This document shows positions 46,196 through 55,755 of a stretch of DNA of 64,000 nucleotides, piece by piece. The translations under genes and the position numbers were made by a program. The notes below the pieces were generated by a model. It saw only the letters and a list, made by a program, of their open reading frames with translations. It was not told where the DNA came from and did no database searches. Source of the stretch: Ardenticatenaceae bacterium. GTDB lineage: Bacteria > Chloroflexota > Anaerolineae > Promineifilales > Promineifilaceae. Location: assembly GCA_020634455.1 (NCBI GenBank), contig JACKBQ010000001.1, forward strand, positions 2,976,001-3,040,000. The letters run 5' to 3'. Numbering within the stretch: position 1 is the stretch's first letter; every line of letters begins with the position of its first letter.

Positions 46196-48806
46196 CCGCA
46201 AATCGGTCTCGATTGATTTCGCTTTCTTCCAGCATCTGTGGCAGTTCTACGACAGCAATCGGGGTACTATCCGCCGCCACTACCGGGAACTGACGCGTAA
46301 ATATCTGGATTACAACGACCCCACTAATGCCCGATCATTCCTGCGCCAGCCCCAGTTTGAAGCGCTGGAGATTTACATCTTTCTCAAGGAATTTCTGGAT
46401 AACAAGCCGGTGGCTAGCCTCTTCAAAGCGTGGGCCAACCGAGAGGGCCAGTTTGCCGAACGCACCAAGGCGGCGATGCAGCGCGGCGGCCAGCTCAATC
46501 TGTTTGAGGAGTTGACCAAAGACCAGTACGATGAAATCTTTGCCACCATGCGCTCGCAGAAGCGCATCTATCCCAACTACATTTTTGCCCTGACGATGGG
46601 CACCGGCAAAACGATTCTCATGGCCACCTGCATCTTTTACGAGTTCATTCTGGCCAACAAGTTCCCCAGAGATGAGAAGTATTGCCACAATGCCCTGGTG
46701 TTTGCCCCAGACACAACCGTGCTGCAATCGCTGCGCGAAATCCAGACGATGGACAAGCGGCTGGTGGTGCCGCCGGAGTATTTGAACTGGCTTGAAGCGA
46801 ACATCAAGTTCTACTTTTTGGAAGAAACCGGCGCGTCGCTGGACATCATCGACCGATCCCGCTACAACGTCATTATTTCCAACACGCAAAAGATTATTCT
46901 CAAGCGCCAGCACAAAGAAAAAACACCGCTGGAGCGACTGCTCAACAGCGGCAAGCCCACTTTCCAGGCTGGCAGCGTCTATGACCAGTATGCCGACCTG
47001 TATGAACTGGATACACCAGAAGATGAAACAGAATTGACAACCAACCAGCGGTTTGAAAAGCTGCGCCGTCTGGAGCAGCTGGGGGTTTTTGTCGATGAGG
47101 CGCATCATGCCTTTGGCAAGAACCTGGCGCGTGATGTCGGTGCCGAAAAAGATACGCGCAAAACCTCTCTACGCAACTCTGTTGACCTGCTGGCGCAAAG
47201 CCTGAAAAAAAGCGGCACGCGGGTTGTGGCCTGCTTCAACTACACGGGAACGCCTTATGTTGGCCAACAGGTTCTGCCTGAAGTAGTGTATGCCTTTGGC
47301 CTGCAAGAAGCGATTGATAAAGAGTATCTGAAGCGGGTGCGGATTAACGGGTATACCAACCCCAAATCGGCCGAGTTTATCAACCTGGCCATTGACGATT
47401 TTCTTCGCCACAATAATTTGGAAGATCGGCATGAGGGGCTGCGGCCGAAAATCGCGTTTTTTGCCAGCACCATCAAGGAACTGCAAAACGAACTGCGGCC
47501 CGCGGTTGAAGCGGCGTTGGCCAAACACAGCATTCCCACCTCGAAAATTCTGGTCAACGTGGGTGATGACAAACTGACCACCAGTGAGGACATTCGGGAA
47601 TTCAACCGGCTCGATACGCCCGATTCAGACAAGCAGTTCATCCTGCTGGTGAATAAGGGGCGTGAAGGCTGGAACTGCCGCTCGCTCTTTGCCGTTGGCC
47701 TCTACCGCAAACCCAAGTCTAAAATCTTCGTGCTCCAGGCCACAATGCGCTGCCTGCGCATCATCGGCGAAGGCCAGCCAACGGGTAACGTTTATCTCAG
47801 CCAGGAAAACGTCAAAATCCTGGATGATGAGCTGCAACAGAACTTCCGCGTTTCTTTGGAAGACATTGAATCCACCGGTTCCGACCGCACCCAAGTCCAT
47901 ATACGGGTCAATCTGCCACCGGTCAAAATCAAGCTCAAACGCCGCCGTCATAAATATGATGTGCGGGAAAAGGAGCTGGCACCCGGTACCACGTTGGGGC
48001 TGGACCAGTATGCCAGAGAGAAATACCAGCTCGTGCATACCGTGCGTGAATCATTGCGACCTGAAGAACGGTACACCACCGCCCGCGATATTTCTCACCT
48101 GCGGGAACAGATCACTTACACGCCGCTCACACTCACGGCTGAAGTTGCTCGTTACCTCAACAAATCGCCGTTGGTCATTGAGGAAATCTTGGCCAGTACC
48201 GCTGAGGGCATGGAACGCATAGTAGAAGCGGTAAATGAATTCAACGAGCTTTTGTATGATTTGGTGATCCCTCGCCTCTTTGCCGAGCTTTATGAAGTTC
48301 AGGAATACACCAGAGATGAAGATTTTGAAGTTGAACTCATCAAGCAGCCAAAGGATGGCTTTTATACCGTCTCGGCCAGAAATGAACTTATTGTGCGCGA
48401 AGCAGAAGTGCCGTCGAGTACCCGAAAACAGGCGAAATCGTTCCATGTTGATGCTTACTGCTTTGATTCCAACCCAGAACAGCGCCTGTTTTGGGATTTG
48501 CTGTACGACGGCCGTGTGACGGAGCTTTATTTCACCGGCATGTTCACCCACGGCCAATCTGATTTCTATGTTCAGTACATTGACCCTGAGTCACACACCA
48601 TCCGTTCCTACTACCCTGATTTTCTTATCAAGAAGGATGATGGTTCCTACGTGATTATCGAGGTCAAGGGTGACAACAAAATTGAAGACCCGGTTGTCCT
48701 GGCGAAGCAAGCGTTTGCTCAACAGATGGCGAGTGCGTCGAATATGACGTACAAGATGATTAAGGGAAGTGATGCGGGAAACGGCCGTTATGGAGGCGTT
48801 TTCTAA
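46188..48806 (+). CDS. res: Type III restriction enzyme helicase-nuclease subunit (Res)
   Basis: 872 residues. Superfamily 2 translocase: Walker A ALTMGTGKTIL (about 132-142), DEAH box VDEAHHAFG, motif III-like FNYTGTPY, motif VI-like LQATMRCLRIIGEG. The C-terminal PD-(D/E)xK endonuclease is YYPDFLIKKDDGSYVIIEVK (about 806-825). It cuts DNA near two unmodified head-to-head sites together with Mod. Start at 46188 because AGAGGTG lies 4 nt upstream and the longer frame is inside mod. Host-like composition, with ACGGCCGT words near the 3' end. Confidence 0.92.
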   Translation: MASRKSVSIDFAFFQHLWQFYDSNRGTIRRHYRELTRKYLDYNDPTNARSFLRQPQFEALEIYIFLKEFLDNKPVASLFKAWANREGQFAERTKAAMQRGGQLNLFEELTKDQYDEIFATMRSQKRIYPNYIFALTMGTGKTILMATCIFYEFILANKFPRDEKYCHNALVFAPDTTVLQSLREIQTMDKRLVVPPEYLNWLEANIKFYFLEETGASLDIIDRSRYNVIISNTQKIILKRQHKEKTPLERLLNSGKPTFQAGSVYDQYADLYELDTPEDETELTTNQRFEKLRRLEQLGVFVDEAHHAFGKNLARDVGAEKDTRKTSLRNSVDLLAQSLKKSGTRVVACFNYTGTPYVGQQVLPEVVYAFGLQEAIDKEYLKRVRINGYTNPKSAEFINLAIDDFLRHNNLEDRHEGLRPKIAFFASTIKELQNELRPAVEAALAKHSIPTSKILVNVGDDKLTTSEDIREFNRLDTPDSDKQFILLVNKGREGWNCRSLFAVGLYRKPKSKIFVLQATMRCLRIIGEGQPTGNVYLSQENVKILDDELQQNFRVSLEDIESTGSDRTQVHIRVNLPPVKIKLKRRRHKYDVREKELAPGTTLGLDQYAREKYQLVHTVRESLRPEERYTTARDISHLREQITYTPLTLTAEVARYLNKSPLVIEEILASTAEGMERIVEAVNEFNELLYDLVIPRLFAELYEVQEYTRDEDFEVELIKQPKDGFYTVSARNELIVREAEVPSSTRKQAKSFHVDAYCFDSNPEQRLFWDLLYDGRVTELYFTGMFTHGQSDFYVQYIDPESHTIRSYYPDFLIKKDDGSYVIIEVKGDNKIEDPVVLAKQAFAQQMASASNMTYKMIKGSDAGNGRYGGVF

Positions 48807-48954
48807 ACTATAGTGAATGCATATCTTTGATGATGGGCATCATAATAATTAAGAAGTTAATCGTTAAGGCCGGAGACATGAAACCCAAAACATGGCTGAA
48901 ATATTGTCATTTTTTGCGATATAAATCCCTCATATAGCTTATCTGAAGGAATAA

Positions 48955-50880
48955 ATGATGAATAATTTATCTGACTTGCAAGAAAAATTTGACAATTTAG
49001 TTGAGGAAACTTGCGAAACCCTAAAATACCTTCATCAGCTAAGTTTAGCTTTTTCTCTTATGAGTCCCAATCCGCCAAGTTTATTCGAAGATTGGATTTC
49101 TATATTGAGACAAACTAAAGTTACGTTAATGGTTGTTGGTCGCGCAAAAAGAGGCAAGAGCTCTTTTGTGAATGGCTTAATAGGGCGAGAACTTCTACCC
49201 GTCGATTTAGATATTGCTACCAGTCAAGCATTCGTTGTGCGCAAAGCAGAAGAAGAGTCTTATCTGGCAAACTTGGTGGATGGATCTAGCGTGCCAATTG
49301 GTTTAGAAGATTTGTATCTGATTGGCTCGGAGTTAGGTCAAGATTCAAGGAATGAAGATTCACAAATTAACAAAATTCGATGGATAGATATCAATGTTCG
49401 CAGTGAATACTTGCCAGAAAATCAAAACATCGTTGATACACCGGGACTAAGCTCACTGTATTCTAGACATTCAGTGATTACTTTAGACTTTTTACCCATA
49501 GCCGACATCATTATCTTCGTATTAGATTCGGAACGTCCAATTTTACAAGAGGAAATAATTTTTTTGCATTTTCTTTTGGATAATGATTATCAAGATATAT
49601 TCTTTATTCAAACGAAAATCGACGATGGAGGATGGGAGGAAATAAAGGCACGCAACGAAGAAAAATTACAGGAAGAATTTAAAGGGAGATTATTTAGCTT
49701 TAAAGTTTGGCCTGTATCAAATACATCTTTACTCCTTGGTCGTAAGACTAAAAACGAAAAAATCATTCAACATAGTTTATTCGATACCCTAAACACGAAA
49801 CTGCAAGCTTTTATTATTTATCGAACCACGTGGCAGCAGTTGTTTGATTCCTTAAAAGATGGGTACAAATTTTACATTAGCAGACGTGGAACATTGGTGG
49901 ATCAACTCAACTCATTAGAGAAACCTAGTAAAGATAATCCCAGTCTTGAACAGGCAAAAATTGACAAGGATGAATTTTATCGTAAATGGGTGACTCCTGG
50001 CACTGCATTAAACGAAGCAAAGGCGGATATATCGAAAGAAATAGATCATAATAAAGAATATTTTCGGGATGTGATCAAAACTGGAGGAAGCCTCGAAAGA
50101 GAATTTGCCCGTAATATTGACGAAGCGAAGACGATCGATGAACTGATAACATTATCGCAATCTTTAAGCGATGAAGTGAAAAATGCTGCTTTAATTCATT
50201 GGGAAAAAATCTCACGGGACACACGAAAAAAGTGCATGGAAATATTGCACAATGCAGATGAGTTGCTGGAAGATGTAGTTTTGCCCTCAAAAGAAATATC
50301 GTATAAAAATTTTGAGCTAACACAAAAAAAACTATCAGAAGATACCTCTTTTAAAGAAACGATTATATTAGGAGGTGTTGCTGCCGGGTTAGGAACAGCT
50401 TCATATCTACTCAACTCAGGTGGTAGAGCAAATAATCTGAGCAAATTAGTTCGAAGCCTGCTCTATGCCGCCAAACTAGGAGTTGGAATTGCTGCTGTCG
50501 CCTCGCATTTGAAAGCTAGAGAAGAGATGAACTTAAAAAAAGCGATAAATGAATGTCATAGTAATTTACGCAAGCTAATCTACGAAGTTTACAGTTTTTT
50601 CCAAGATAGGCAGCCAGAGAATGATAGCATTGCTAACAGCTTTTTTAGTGAATTAAGGGAAAGCTCATACGCTGAAATTGACAAGCTTGTGTTGGAACGA
50701 AGAACTTATCTAGATGTTCGATATTCTACGCTTGTTGAGGGTGTGAATGCTAGCAATGCTGTCAAACAAAAAGCTATTCAAAAGTTAAAAAGCCAATTGG
50801 AGCAATGGGATAGCTCGGGAAAGAAAATTCAATCCTTACAAGTGGATGTAAATAGTGTTCGGAAAGACATAGATAATTAG
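48955..50880 (+). CDS. Dynamin-like GTPase, first of the conflict operon
   Basis: 641 residues. P-loop VVGRAKRGKSSFVNG (G1, 61-75), G3 VDTPGLSS (about 159-166) and G4-like FIQTKIDD. Long helical stalk regions follow, with a hydrophobic stretch (LGGVAAGLGTASYLL and LGVGIAAVA, about 470-520) that could insert into membrane as in bacterial dynamins. AAGGA upstream fits 48958 as well as 48955. AT-rich, no ACGGCCGT words. It is the first gene of a tight three-gene set (12 bp to the next start). Confidence 0.85.
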   Translation: MMNNLSDLQEKFDNLVEETCETLKYLHQLSLAFSLMSPNPPSLFEDWISILRQTKVTLMVVGRAKRGKSSFVNGLIGRELLPVDLDIATSQAFVVRKAEEESYLANLVDGSSVPIGLEDLYLIGSELGQDSRNEDSQINKIRWIDINVRSEYLPENQNIVDTPGLSSLYSRHSVITLDFLPIADIIIFVLDSERPILQEEIIFLHFLLDNDYQDIFFIQTKIDDGGWEEIKARNEEKLQEEFKGRLFSFKVWPVSNTSLLLGRKTKNEKIIQHSLFDTLNTKLQAFIIYRTTWQQLFDSLKDGYKFYISRRGTLVDQLNSLEKPSKDNPSLEQAKIDKDEFYRKWVTPGTALNEAKADISKEIDHNKEYFRDVIKTGGSLEREFARNIDEAKTIDELITLSQSLSDEVKNAALIHWEKISRDTRKKCMEILHNADELLEDVVLPSKEISYKNFELTQKKLSEDTSFKETIILGGVAAGLGTASYLLNSGGRANNLSKLVRSLLYAAKLGVGIAAVASHLKAREEMNLKKAINECHSNLRKLIYEVYSFFQDRQPENDSIANSFFSELRESSYAEIDKLVLERRTYLDVRYSTLVEGVNASNAVKQKAIQKLKSQLEQWDSSGKKIQSLQVDVNSVRKDIDN

Positions 50881-50892
50881 TGAGACAGTGGC

Positions 50893-52638
50893 ATGGATGG
50901 TGTTTCCGTTGGTATCGATCTTGGAAGTGAAATAAAAGTGGCGTGGTTCAATCCAATTAAAGGGATTGTAACGCAGATCAAAAATGCAGAAGGGCAGTTA
51001 ACAACTCCAGCAATAGTTAGCCTCGCTGGGGACTTGAAAATTGGAGAATTGGCTGCTGGGGCTCTCACCGATTCCCCAAAACGGCCATTTGTATTCTATT
51101 GGCAGCATCATCAAATTTCTCAGCCAGGAATTGTCGCAACTCCAACAGGAAACTACCGCTTTTCCGATATTTTGTTGTTAATTTTCAAGAAAATAAGACA
51201 AGACATCGAATTTTATTTTTTTAACACAGCATTGATTCATGTCACCTTAGCATACCCTTCCTTTTATGATTCTTTGCAACGACATTTTTTGATGGAGGCA
51301 GTAAAAAATGCTGGTTTTGGTTCAGTAAGTTTACTACCCGCAGCTATAGCAACGGCGGTGGCATTTGAAAAAAAAGAGCTTCAATTAGATAACTTTATTT
51401 TAATTTGTGACTTTGGAGCTCAATCATGTAGGCTAACTATCTTGAATCGTATTCAAAAAGATTTAGCATTCGAAATATGGGGAGAGTCTGATAATTTTCC
51501 TTTTGGAGGCAATCAAGTTGATTGGTTACTTTACCAATACGTGGAAGAACGAATTTTTAGTGAAATTGATGAGCCCAATAGTCCAAAGGAATTGGATGGT
51601 GATTTATTTCGAGAATGTAGAACAGCTAAGGAGATTTTATCTTCAGGCAAGGACAGTAAGCAAATACGCTCTTTGTTTAAACAAAAGTTAAGCGTAACCC
51701 ATTTTAAAAAGTTTGAATCAATCAAACAAAGCGATTTTAAAAATTTGATTCAAGAATCCTTACACGCAGTTGTAAACAATATCGGCAAATTTATCGACAA
51801 TGCGGAATCGAAATCCACTAATAAGGTTACACAGATACTTTTGACAGGTGGTTCAGCACATCTATTAGGGCTCAAAGAAATCTTGAAGAAAAATTTCCAG
51901 GAAAGAATCAATTTTTTTCAGCTAGATGAGCCACAAAACACAAATGTGGTCGGTTGTGTGTATCAGAGTGAAAATTTGCGACCTGCAAATAAAAGAGAGA
52001 TTCCAAGACTAACCAAAAATGAGACTAGGGCCAGTCTTACCAGCCCTGGCAGGGGACCGGAGTTTGTATTAGTTGACGGTACAAAAACGAGCACTGGGAT
52101 ATGGGATATCTATAGAACCCAGTTAAGGTACATTCTAGATGTTCCTTATTTTGCGAGGACTATAGGATCAATTGCTATAAATAAACAGGAAAACCTTATC
52201 GTTACAGGTGGTACCGATAATATTATTCGCATGTGGCATGTGGAAACCGGTAGCCTTCTCCGTACGTTTTACGGGCATTTTGCTGCAATCTCATTTTTAT
52301 TTATTGATCAAACTCATCAAATCATTGTGAGCAACAGTTATGATGAAACCTTGAAAATATGGAACATGATGAATGGAGAAATGTTGTTATCGATTCCATA
52401 TTGTACAGGTATCAGTTCGGTAGCAATTGATTCAGACGGCAAGTATTTAGCTGGCCTAAATTCTCGTACGAATAAATTGCGGATATGGGATTTGGCTGAG
52501 GGGGACCTTATTGAAAAAATTGAAAGCGTATCCATTCTGAATAAGTTCTCTGGATTGGAATTTAATGACACGGGTAATGAATTATTGATCCTAAGAGACA
52601 GCGAAAAAATTAAAGTATGGCAAATCCCAAACTACTAA
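50893..52638 (+). CDS. Hsp70/actin-fold ATPase fused to WD40 repeats
   Basis: 581 residues. The N-terminal 375 residues are an Hsp70-like nucleotide-binding domain: phosphate 1 VGIDLGSEIKVAWF, phosphate 2 LICDFGAQSCRLTI, adenosine motif ILLTGGSAHLLGLKEIL. The substrate-binding beta domain and lid of a true chaperone are absent. Instead residues about 410-581 form four WD40 blades (IRMWHVETG, LKIWNMMNG, LRIWDLAEG, IKVWQIPNY). So it is probably a nucleotide-driven sensor or scaffold rather than a folding chaperone. It overlaps the next GTPase gene by 22 bp, implying fixed stoichiometry. Confidence 0.88.
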   Translation: MDGVSVGIDLGSEIKVAWFNPIKGIVTQIKNAEGQLTTPAIVSLAGDLKIGELAAGALTDSPKRPFVFYWQHHQISQPGIVATPTGNYRFSDILLLIFKKIRQDIEFYFFNTALIHVTLAYPSFYDSLQRHFLMEAVKNAGFGSVSLLPAAIATAVAFEKKELQLDNFILICDFGAQSCRLTILNRIQKDLAFEIWGESDNFPFGGNQVDWLLYQYVEERIFSEIDEPNSPKELDGDLFRECRTAKEILSSGKDSKQIRSLFKQKLSVTHFKKFESIKQSDFKNLIQESLHAVVNNIGKFIDNAESKSTNKVTQILLTGGSAHLLGLKEILKKNFQERINFFQLDEPQNTNVVGCVYQSENLRPANKREIPRLTKNETRASLTSPGRGPEFVLVDGTKTSTGIWDIYRTQLRYILDVPYFARTIGSIAINKQENLIVTGGTDNIIRMWHVETGSLLRTFYGHFAAISFLFIDQTHQIIVSNSYDETLKIWNMMNGEMLLSIPYCTGISSVAIDSDGKYLAGLNSRTNKLRIWDLAEGDLIEKIESVSILNKFSGLEFNDTGNELLILRDSEKIKVWQIPNY

Positions 52639-54266
52639 CAGAGAGTCAAGAAAATAGTAAAAATTTAGTAGTTCAGCTTTTGATCAAGTTTAGTAATTGG
52701 ATAAAAAGTGCTGGTTTGCCCACTTATTTAGGTGCTAAAGTTTTTGATCTCATTGAACAAACTGACCAGCCATGCACTATTGCTATAGCTGGACGGGTAA
52801 AGACTGGAAAGAGCACCTTTATTAACACGCTCCTCGATTCTGATATTTCACCTGTTGGTAAGAATGAAACAACGGCAACTGTGCTTTATTTCAGATATGG
52901 CAAACCTGATTACCCTGAGAAACCTGTTCGATGCCATCATCGAGATGGAAAAGTAACTTACCATTCCCTTAATTATTTATCGCATCTTCAAAGCAATAAT
53001 GACCTAATTTTAACAGAAAGTGAATCTATCAGTTATTTGGAATATGCGTTAGAAATACCTTTTCTAAAACGAATTGCACTTGTAGATACACCTGGATTGG
53101 GTTCCGCTGTTTCTGCCCATCAACAGAGGATAGCAAGATTGGTTCGATTACCCGGCCTAAATTATGAAAATAGCAGCACTGAAAAAAATGATATAGGCGA
53201 AAAAACTATCAATATTGATGGAATAATTTATTTGCTCGAGTTTGCTGCTCTTCAAGATGACGAAAAGTTTCTTAGAGAATTTAATGACCTAATGGCAGGA
53301 AATGTTTTTGCTTCAAATGTATTGGGCGTAGTAACAATGGTTGATAAATTGGCCACACGTAAAATAGGAGATGTAAACCAAAAGCTAAACCATCTTGATT
53401 CTCGGATAGACAGATCCCTAAAATTGGCCCATAATTTACGCGGACATTTAAACACTGTGGTTCCTACTTCAGCAGAGTTAGAAAGATTGGTGCGCTTTTA
53501 TTCCTCGCCTAAAAATTACAGCAGATTAGAAAAATTCGTAAGCACTATACGCGAAATCAATCCTGAGCACCTGGAATTACTACTTTCAAGAGTCGAAACA
53601 TTCAAGGATTCAGAAATTTATAACGAGTCTTTTGTAAAAAGAAACAAGGTTTTAATCGAAGAATTTCAATGGGGGGCTTTTGTTAGTGCAGCGTTGGTCG
53701 CGTCAAAGTCTAAAAAATCTGGAAAAGAAGTTTTATCTAAGCTTAGTGAAATATCAGGATTTTCTGAACTAAAAAATATTATCTACAAACATTTTGAATT
53801 AAGAAGTCAACAAATCCGGTTATTCCGAATTATTTACGACACAAGAAATTTACTTAATGAAATTCGAGACCATTATGGCAAATGGTTATTCGCTCACCAC
53901 AGATTAGAATTGATATCTGGGCTTTTTGACATTGACCAGGAATTAAACAGACTTTACCATCATTTTTTAGAAGACAACATTGATTTCAATTTCTTGCAAA
54001 GGCTCGAGGCAAATATTGACTTATTCAATGAGCATGATACTCAAGAGCTGAGAGCATTATTCGGTGCTTATGGTTTGGACTTTAATTCGCGATTGCAAAA
54101 TGCTGCATCCCCCGATATTCAAGAACATATTGTAGCAAATCAAAGGATATGGATGGGTAAACGCTGGGTCTCGCACCCACTCAAGAGAGCATTAGCTGAA
54201 CGTGCGGTTGAAATATACGGGAAATTATTGGATGCTACTTTACATGATAACCTACCTGATGATTAG
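52617..54266 (+). CDS. Dynamin-like GTPase, second of the conflict operon
   Basis: 549 residues. G1 IAGRVKTGKSTFIN (57-70), a G2 threonine region NETTATVLYF, G3 VDTPGLGSAVS and G4-like VTMVDKLATRK. The rest is helical with no clear membrane helix. It resembles the 48955 GTPase in layout but is not a close copy, so the two may form a heteromer. Its start lies inside the Hsp70-WD40 gene; it ends 10 bp from the convergent protease gene. Confidence 0.85.
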   Translation: MANPKLLTESQENSKNLVVQLLIKFSNWIKSAGLPTYLGAKVFDLIEQTDQPCTIAIAGRVKTGKSTFINTLLDSDISPVGKNETTATVLYFRYGKPDYPEKPVRCHHRDGKVTYHSLNYLSHLQSNNDLILTESESISYLEYALEIPFLKRIALVDTPGLGSAVSAHQQRIARLVRLPGLNYENSSTEKNDIGEKTINIDGIIYLLEFAALQDDEKFLREFNDLMAGNVFASNVLGVVTMVDKLATRKIGDVNQKLNHLDSRIDRSLKLAHNLRGHLNTVVPTSAELERLVRFYSSPKNYSRLEKFVSTIREINPEHLELLLSRVETFKDSEIYNESFVKRNKVLIEEFQWGAFVSAALVASKSKKSGKEVLSKLSEISGFSELKNIIYKHFELRSQQIRLFRIIYDTRNLLNEIRDHYGKWLFAHHRLELISGLFDIDQELNRLYHHFLEDNIDFNFLQRLEANIDLFNEHDTQELRALFGAYGLDFNSRLQNAASPDIQEHIVANQRIWMGKRWVSHPLKRALAERAVEIYGKLLDATLHDNLPDD

Positions 54267-54276
54267 GAATACGGAT

Positions 54277-55254
54277 TCATATTGAGTCCAAGAATAAATC
54301 ATCATCATCTTGTAGCTCAGAAAGATGCTCCTCAAATGAATCAGGAGCCTCTTTCTGGATATCAATAACTTGCTCAGTGAGAACTTGTTCTGGTTGATAA
54401 ATTTCATCGACAAAGATGGGGGCTTCCACCTCAGTGGTTATGTCTTCGTCAAACGGAGACAAATCTTCGTCAAACCCACCTGAGGCTTCAAGCACATCCA
54501 TTTCTGTTTCATCAATATAATGAATCAATCCTGCCACGGTAATAGGCACACTGATGTTCTTTATAATTTTTAAGGCGTACTTTGATAAGCTTGAAGTTGT
54601 GCCTTTCCCCAAATGACCGAGAGTTAGTTTTGTCAATATGCCGATAAATTCTTCAAAAATCGTTTCAAGTGGAATAACAAAAGCCGTGTTAGCACTTTCA
54701 TCTACTTTTTCAACAATGCCAACTACGCAATTTCGAATATTATCGAATACTGGTGTCCCACTAAACCCTTGACTAATCGGATATCCCCCTTTTTGATTCC
54801 AATCAACTTGAATTTTATTTGTTTCTGTATATCCTCTTAACAGACCAGCGGCCCATACACCTTCGGGAGATAAGGTGAACGGATAACCGAATGCTCGAAT
54901 CGGATGATCCCATACTTCAATTTGTTTAAGGGACAAATTACTATTCTTATGATCTTTGGTTTTCGTAACTGGTGACGTAAATGCAAGTAAAGCGAGGTCC
55001 TTATAGGGAGACCATCGGATGACTATAGCTTCTAAAGCGTCTTGATTACCTACACTTACGAAGTTACAAAGAATATCTTCTTCCGGCCTTTCTTGGATTA
55101 ATTCTTGGTCAGTATGGCCGTAAACTGCAGCTGTTATGACATGTGCACAGGTCACAAAATACCTATCGTAAATATAAAACCCGCACCCAACCACAAATCC
55201 GTTTTTGTCTTTGATACGAATAATTGAGTCAATGAAATTAGAAACATCTTTCAA
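54277..55254 (-). CDS. Trypsin-like serine protease of the conflict cluster
   Basis: 325 residues from the TTG at 55254 (AAGGAAG 6 nt upstream); a GTG at 55350 would extend it by 32 residues but leaves only 18 bp to the divergent gene. Chymotrypsin-fold landmarks: His in YFVTCAHVIT, Asp in YKDLALLAF, Ser in QGFSGTPVFD. No signal peptide, so it acts inside the cell. The C-terminal 110 residues are strongly acidic (EEHLSELQDDDDLFLDS). Proteases of this type occur with Trypco1 and NTPase sensors in bacterial conflict systems, where they are thought to be effectors released on infection. Confidence 0.85.
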   Translation of the reverse strand: MKDVSNFIDSIIRIKDKNGFVVGCGFYIYDRYFVTCAHVITAAVYGHTDQELIQERPEEDILCNFVSVGNQDALEAIVIRWSPYKDLALLAFTSPVTKTKDHKNSNLSLKQIEVWDHPIRAFGYPFTLSPEGVWAAGLLRGYTETNKIQVDWNQKGGYPISQGFSGTPVFDNIRNCVVGIVEKVDESANTAFVIPLETIFEEFIGILTKLTLGHLGKGTTSSLSKYALKIIKNISVPITVAGLIHYIDETEMDVLEASGGFDEDLSPFDEDITTEVEAPIFVDEIYQPEQVLTEQVIDIQKEAPDSFEEHLSELQDDDDLFLDSI

Positions 55255-55368
55255 TTTAATCTTCCTTGAGAAATATTTTAGTTTTTGTATTTTACAAATG
55301 AGTGGTTTTGTGACAATATTTGATGAAGTTGTTTGCTTAGAAAATATCACAAAAAGAGATACATATAT

Positions 55369-55755
55369 ATGACAACATATTTAGAATATAACTTAGACGA
55401 TGGAAGTCAACTACTTATCGAAATCTCTGATGCTCCAGCTGGATTGATTAAAGCAGCAAAAAATAAAGACGGGAATATTATTATAAAGGCGGAAAAGAGA
55501 TTTCAAGAGGCTATCAGAAGCGCCAAAGTGTCGGCACAAACTTTGGTCAATGAATTATCCTCACTAGAGATGGATGAAATGGAACTTTCATTTGGATTAA
55601 ATGCTGTTGGTTCAGGCAGCTTTGGGATTGGCAAGTTAGAAATGGGAGTGAATTACCAAGTAGTCCTAAAATGGAAAAATAATCGCCACATTTCCGGGAA
55701 AGAAGCTAACGAAAATAATACTGTAGATTTGCATTCACAGGAAGCATTGCAATAA
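55369..55755 (+). CDS. Trypsin co-occurring domain protein (Trypco1, CU044_2847 family)
   Basis: 128 residues: TTYLEYNLDDGSQLLIEIS, then FQEAIRSAKVSAQTLVNEL and ELSFGLNAVGSGSFGIGKLE ending YQVVLKWK, the Trypco1/CU044_2847 pattern. Proteins of this family are found beside trypsin-like proteases; this one is transcribed divergently from the protease. Its role is probably to couple the protease to the sensor part. Start at 55369 (MTTYLEYN). Confidence 0.85.
   Translation: MTTYLEYNLDDGSQLLIEISDAPAGLIKAAKNKDGNIIIKAEKRFQEAIRSAKVSAQTLVNELSSLEMDEMELSFGLNAVGSGSFGIGKLEMGVNYQVVLKWKNNRHISGKEANENNTVDLHSQEALQ

Noticed and set aside
36060..48806. DISARM or BREX system
   Set aside because: A methyltransferase and helicases are present, but no DUF1998, PLD, PglZ, BrxC or Lon-like genes; mod and res motifs fit plain type III R-M.
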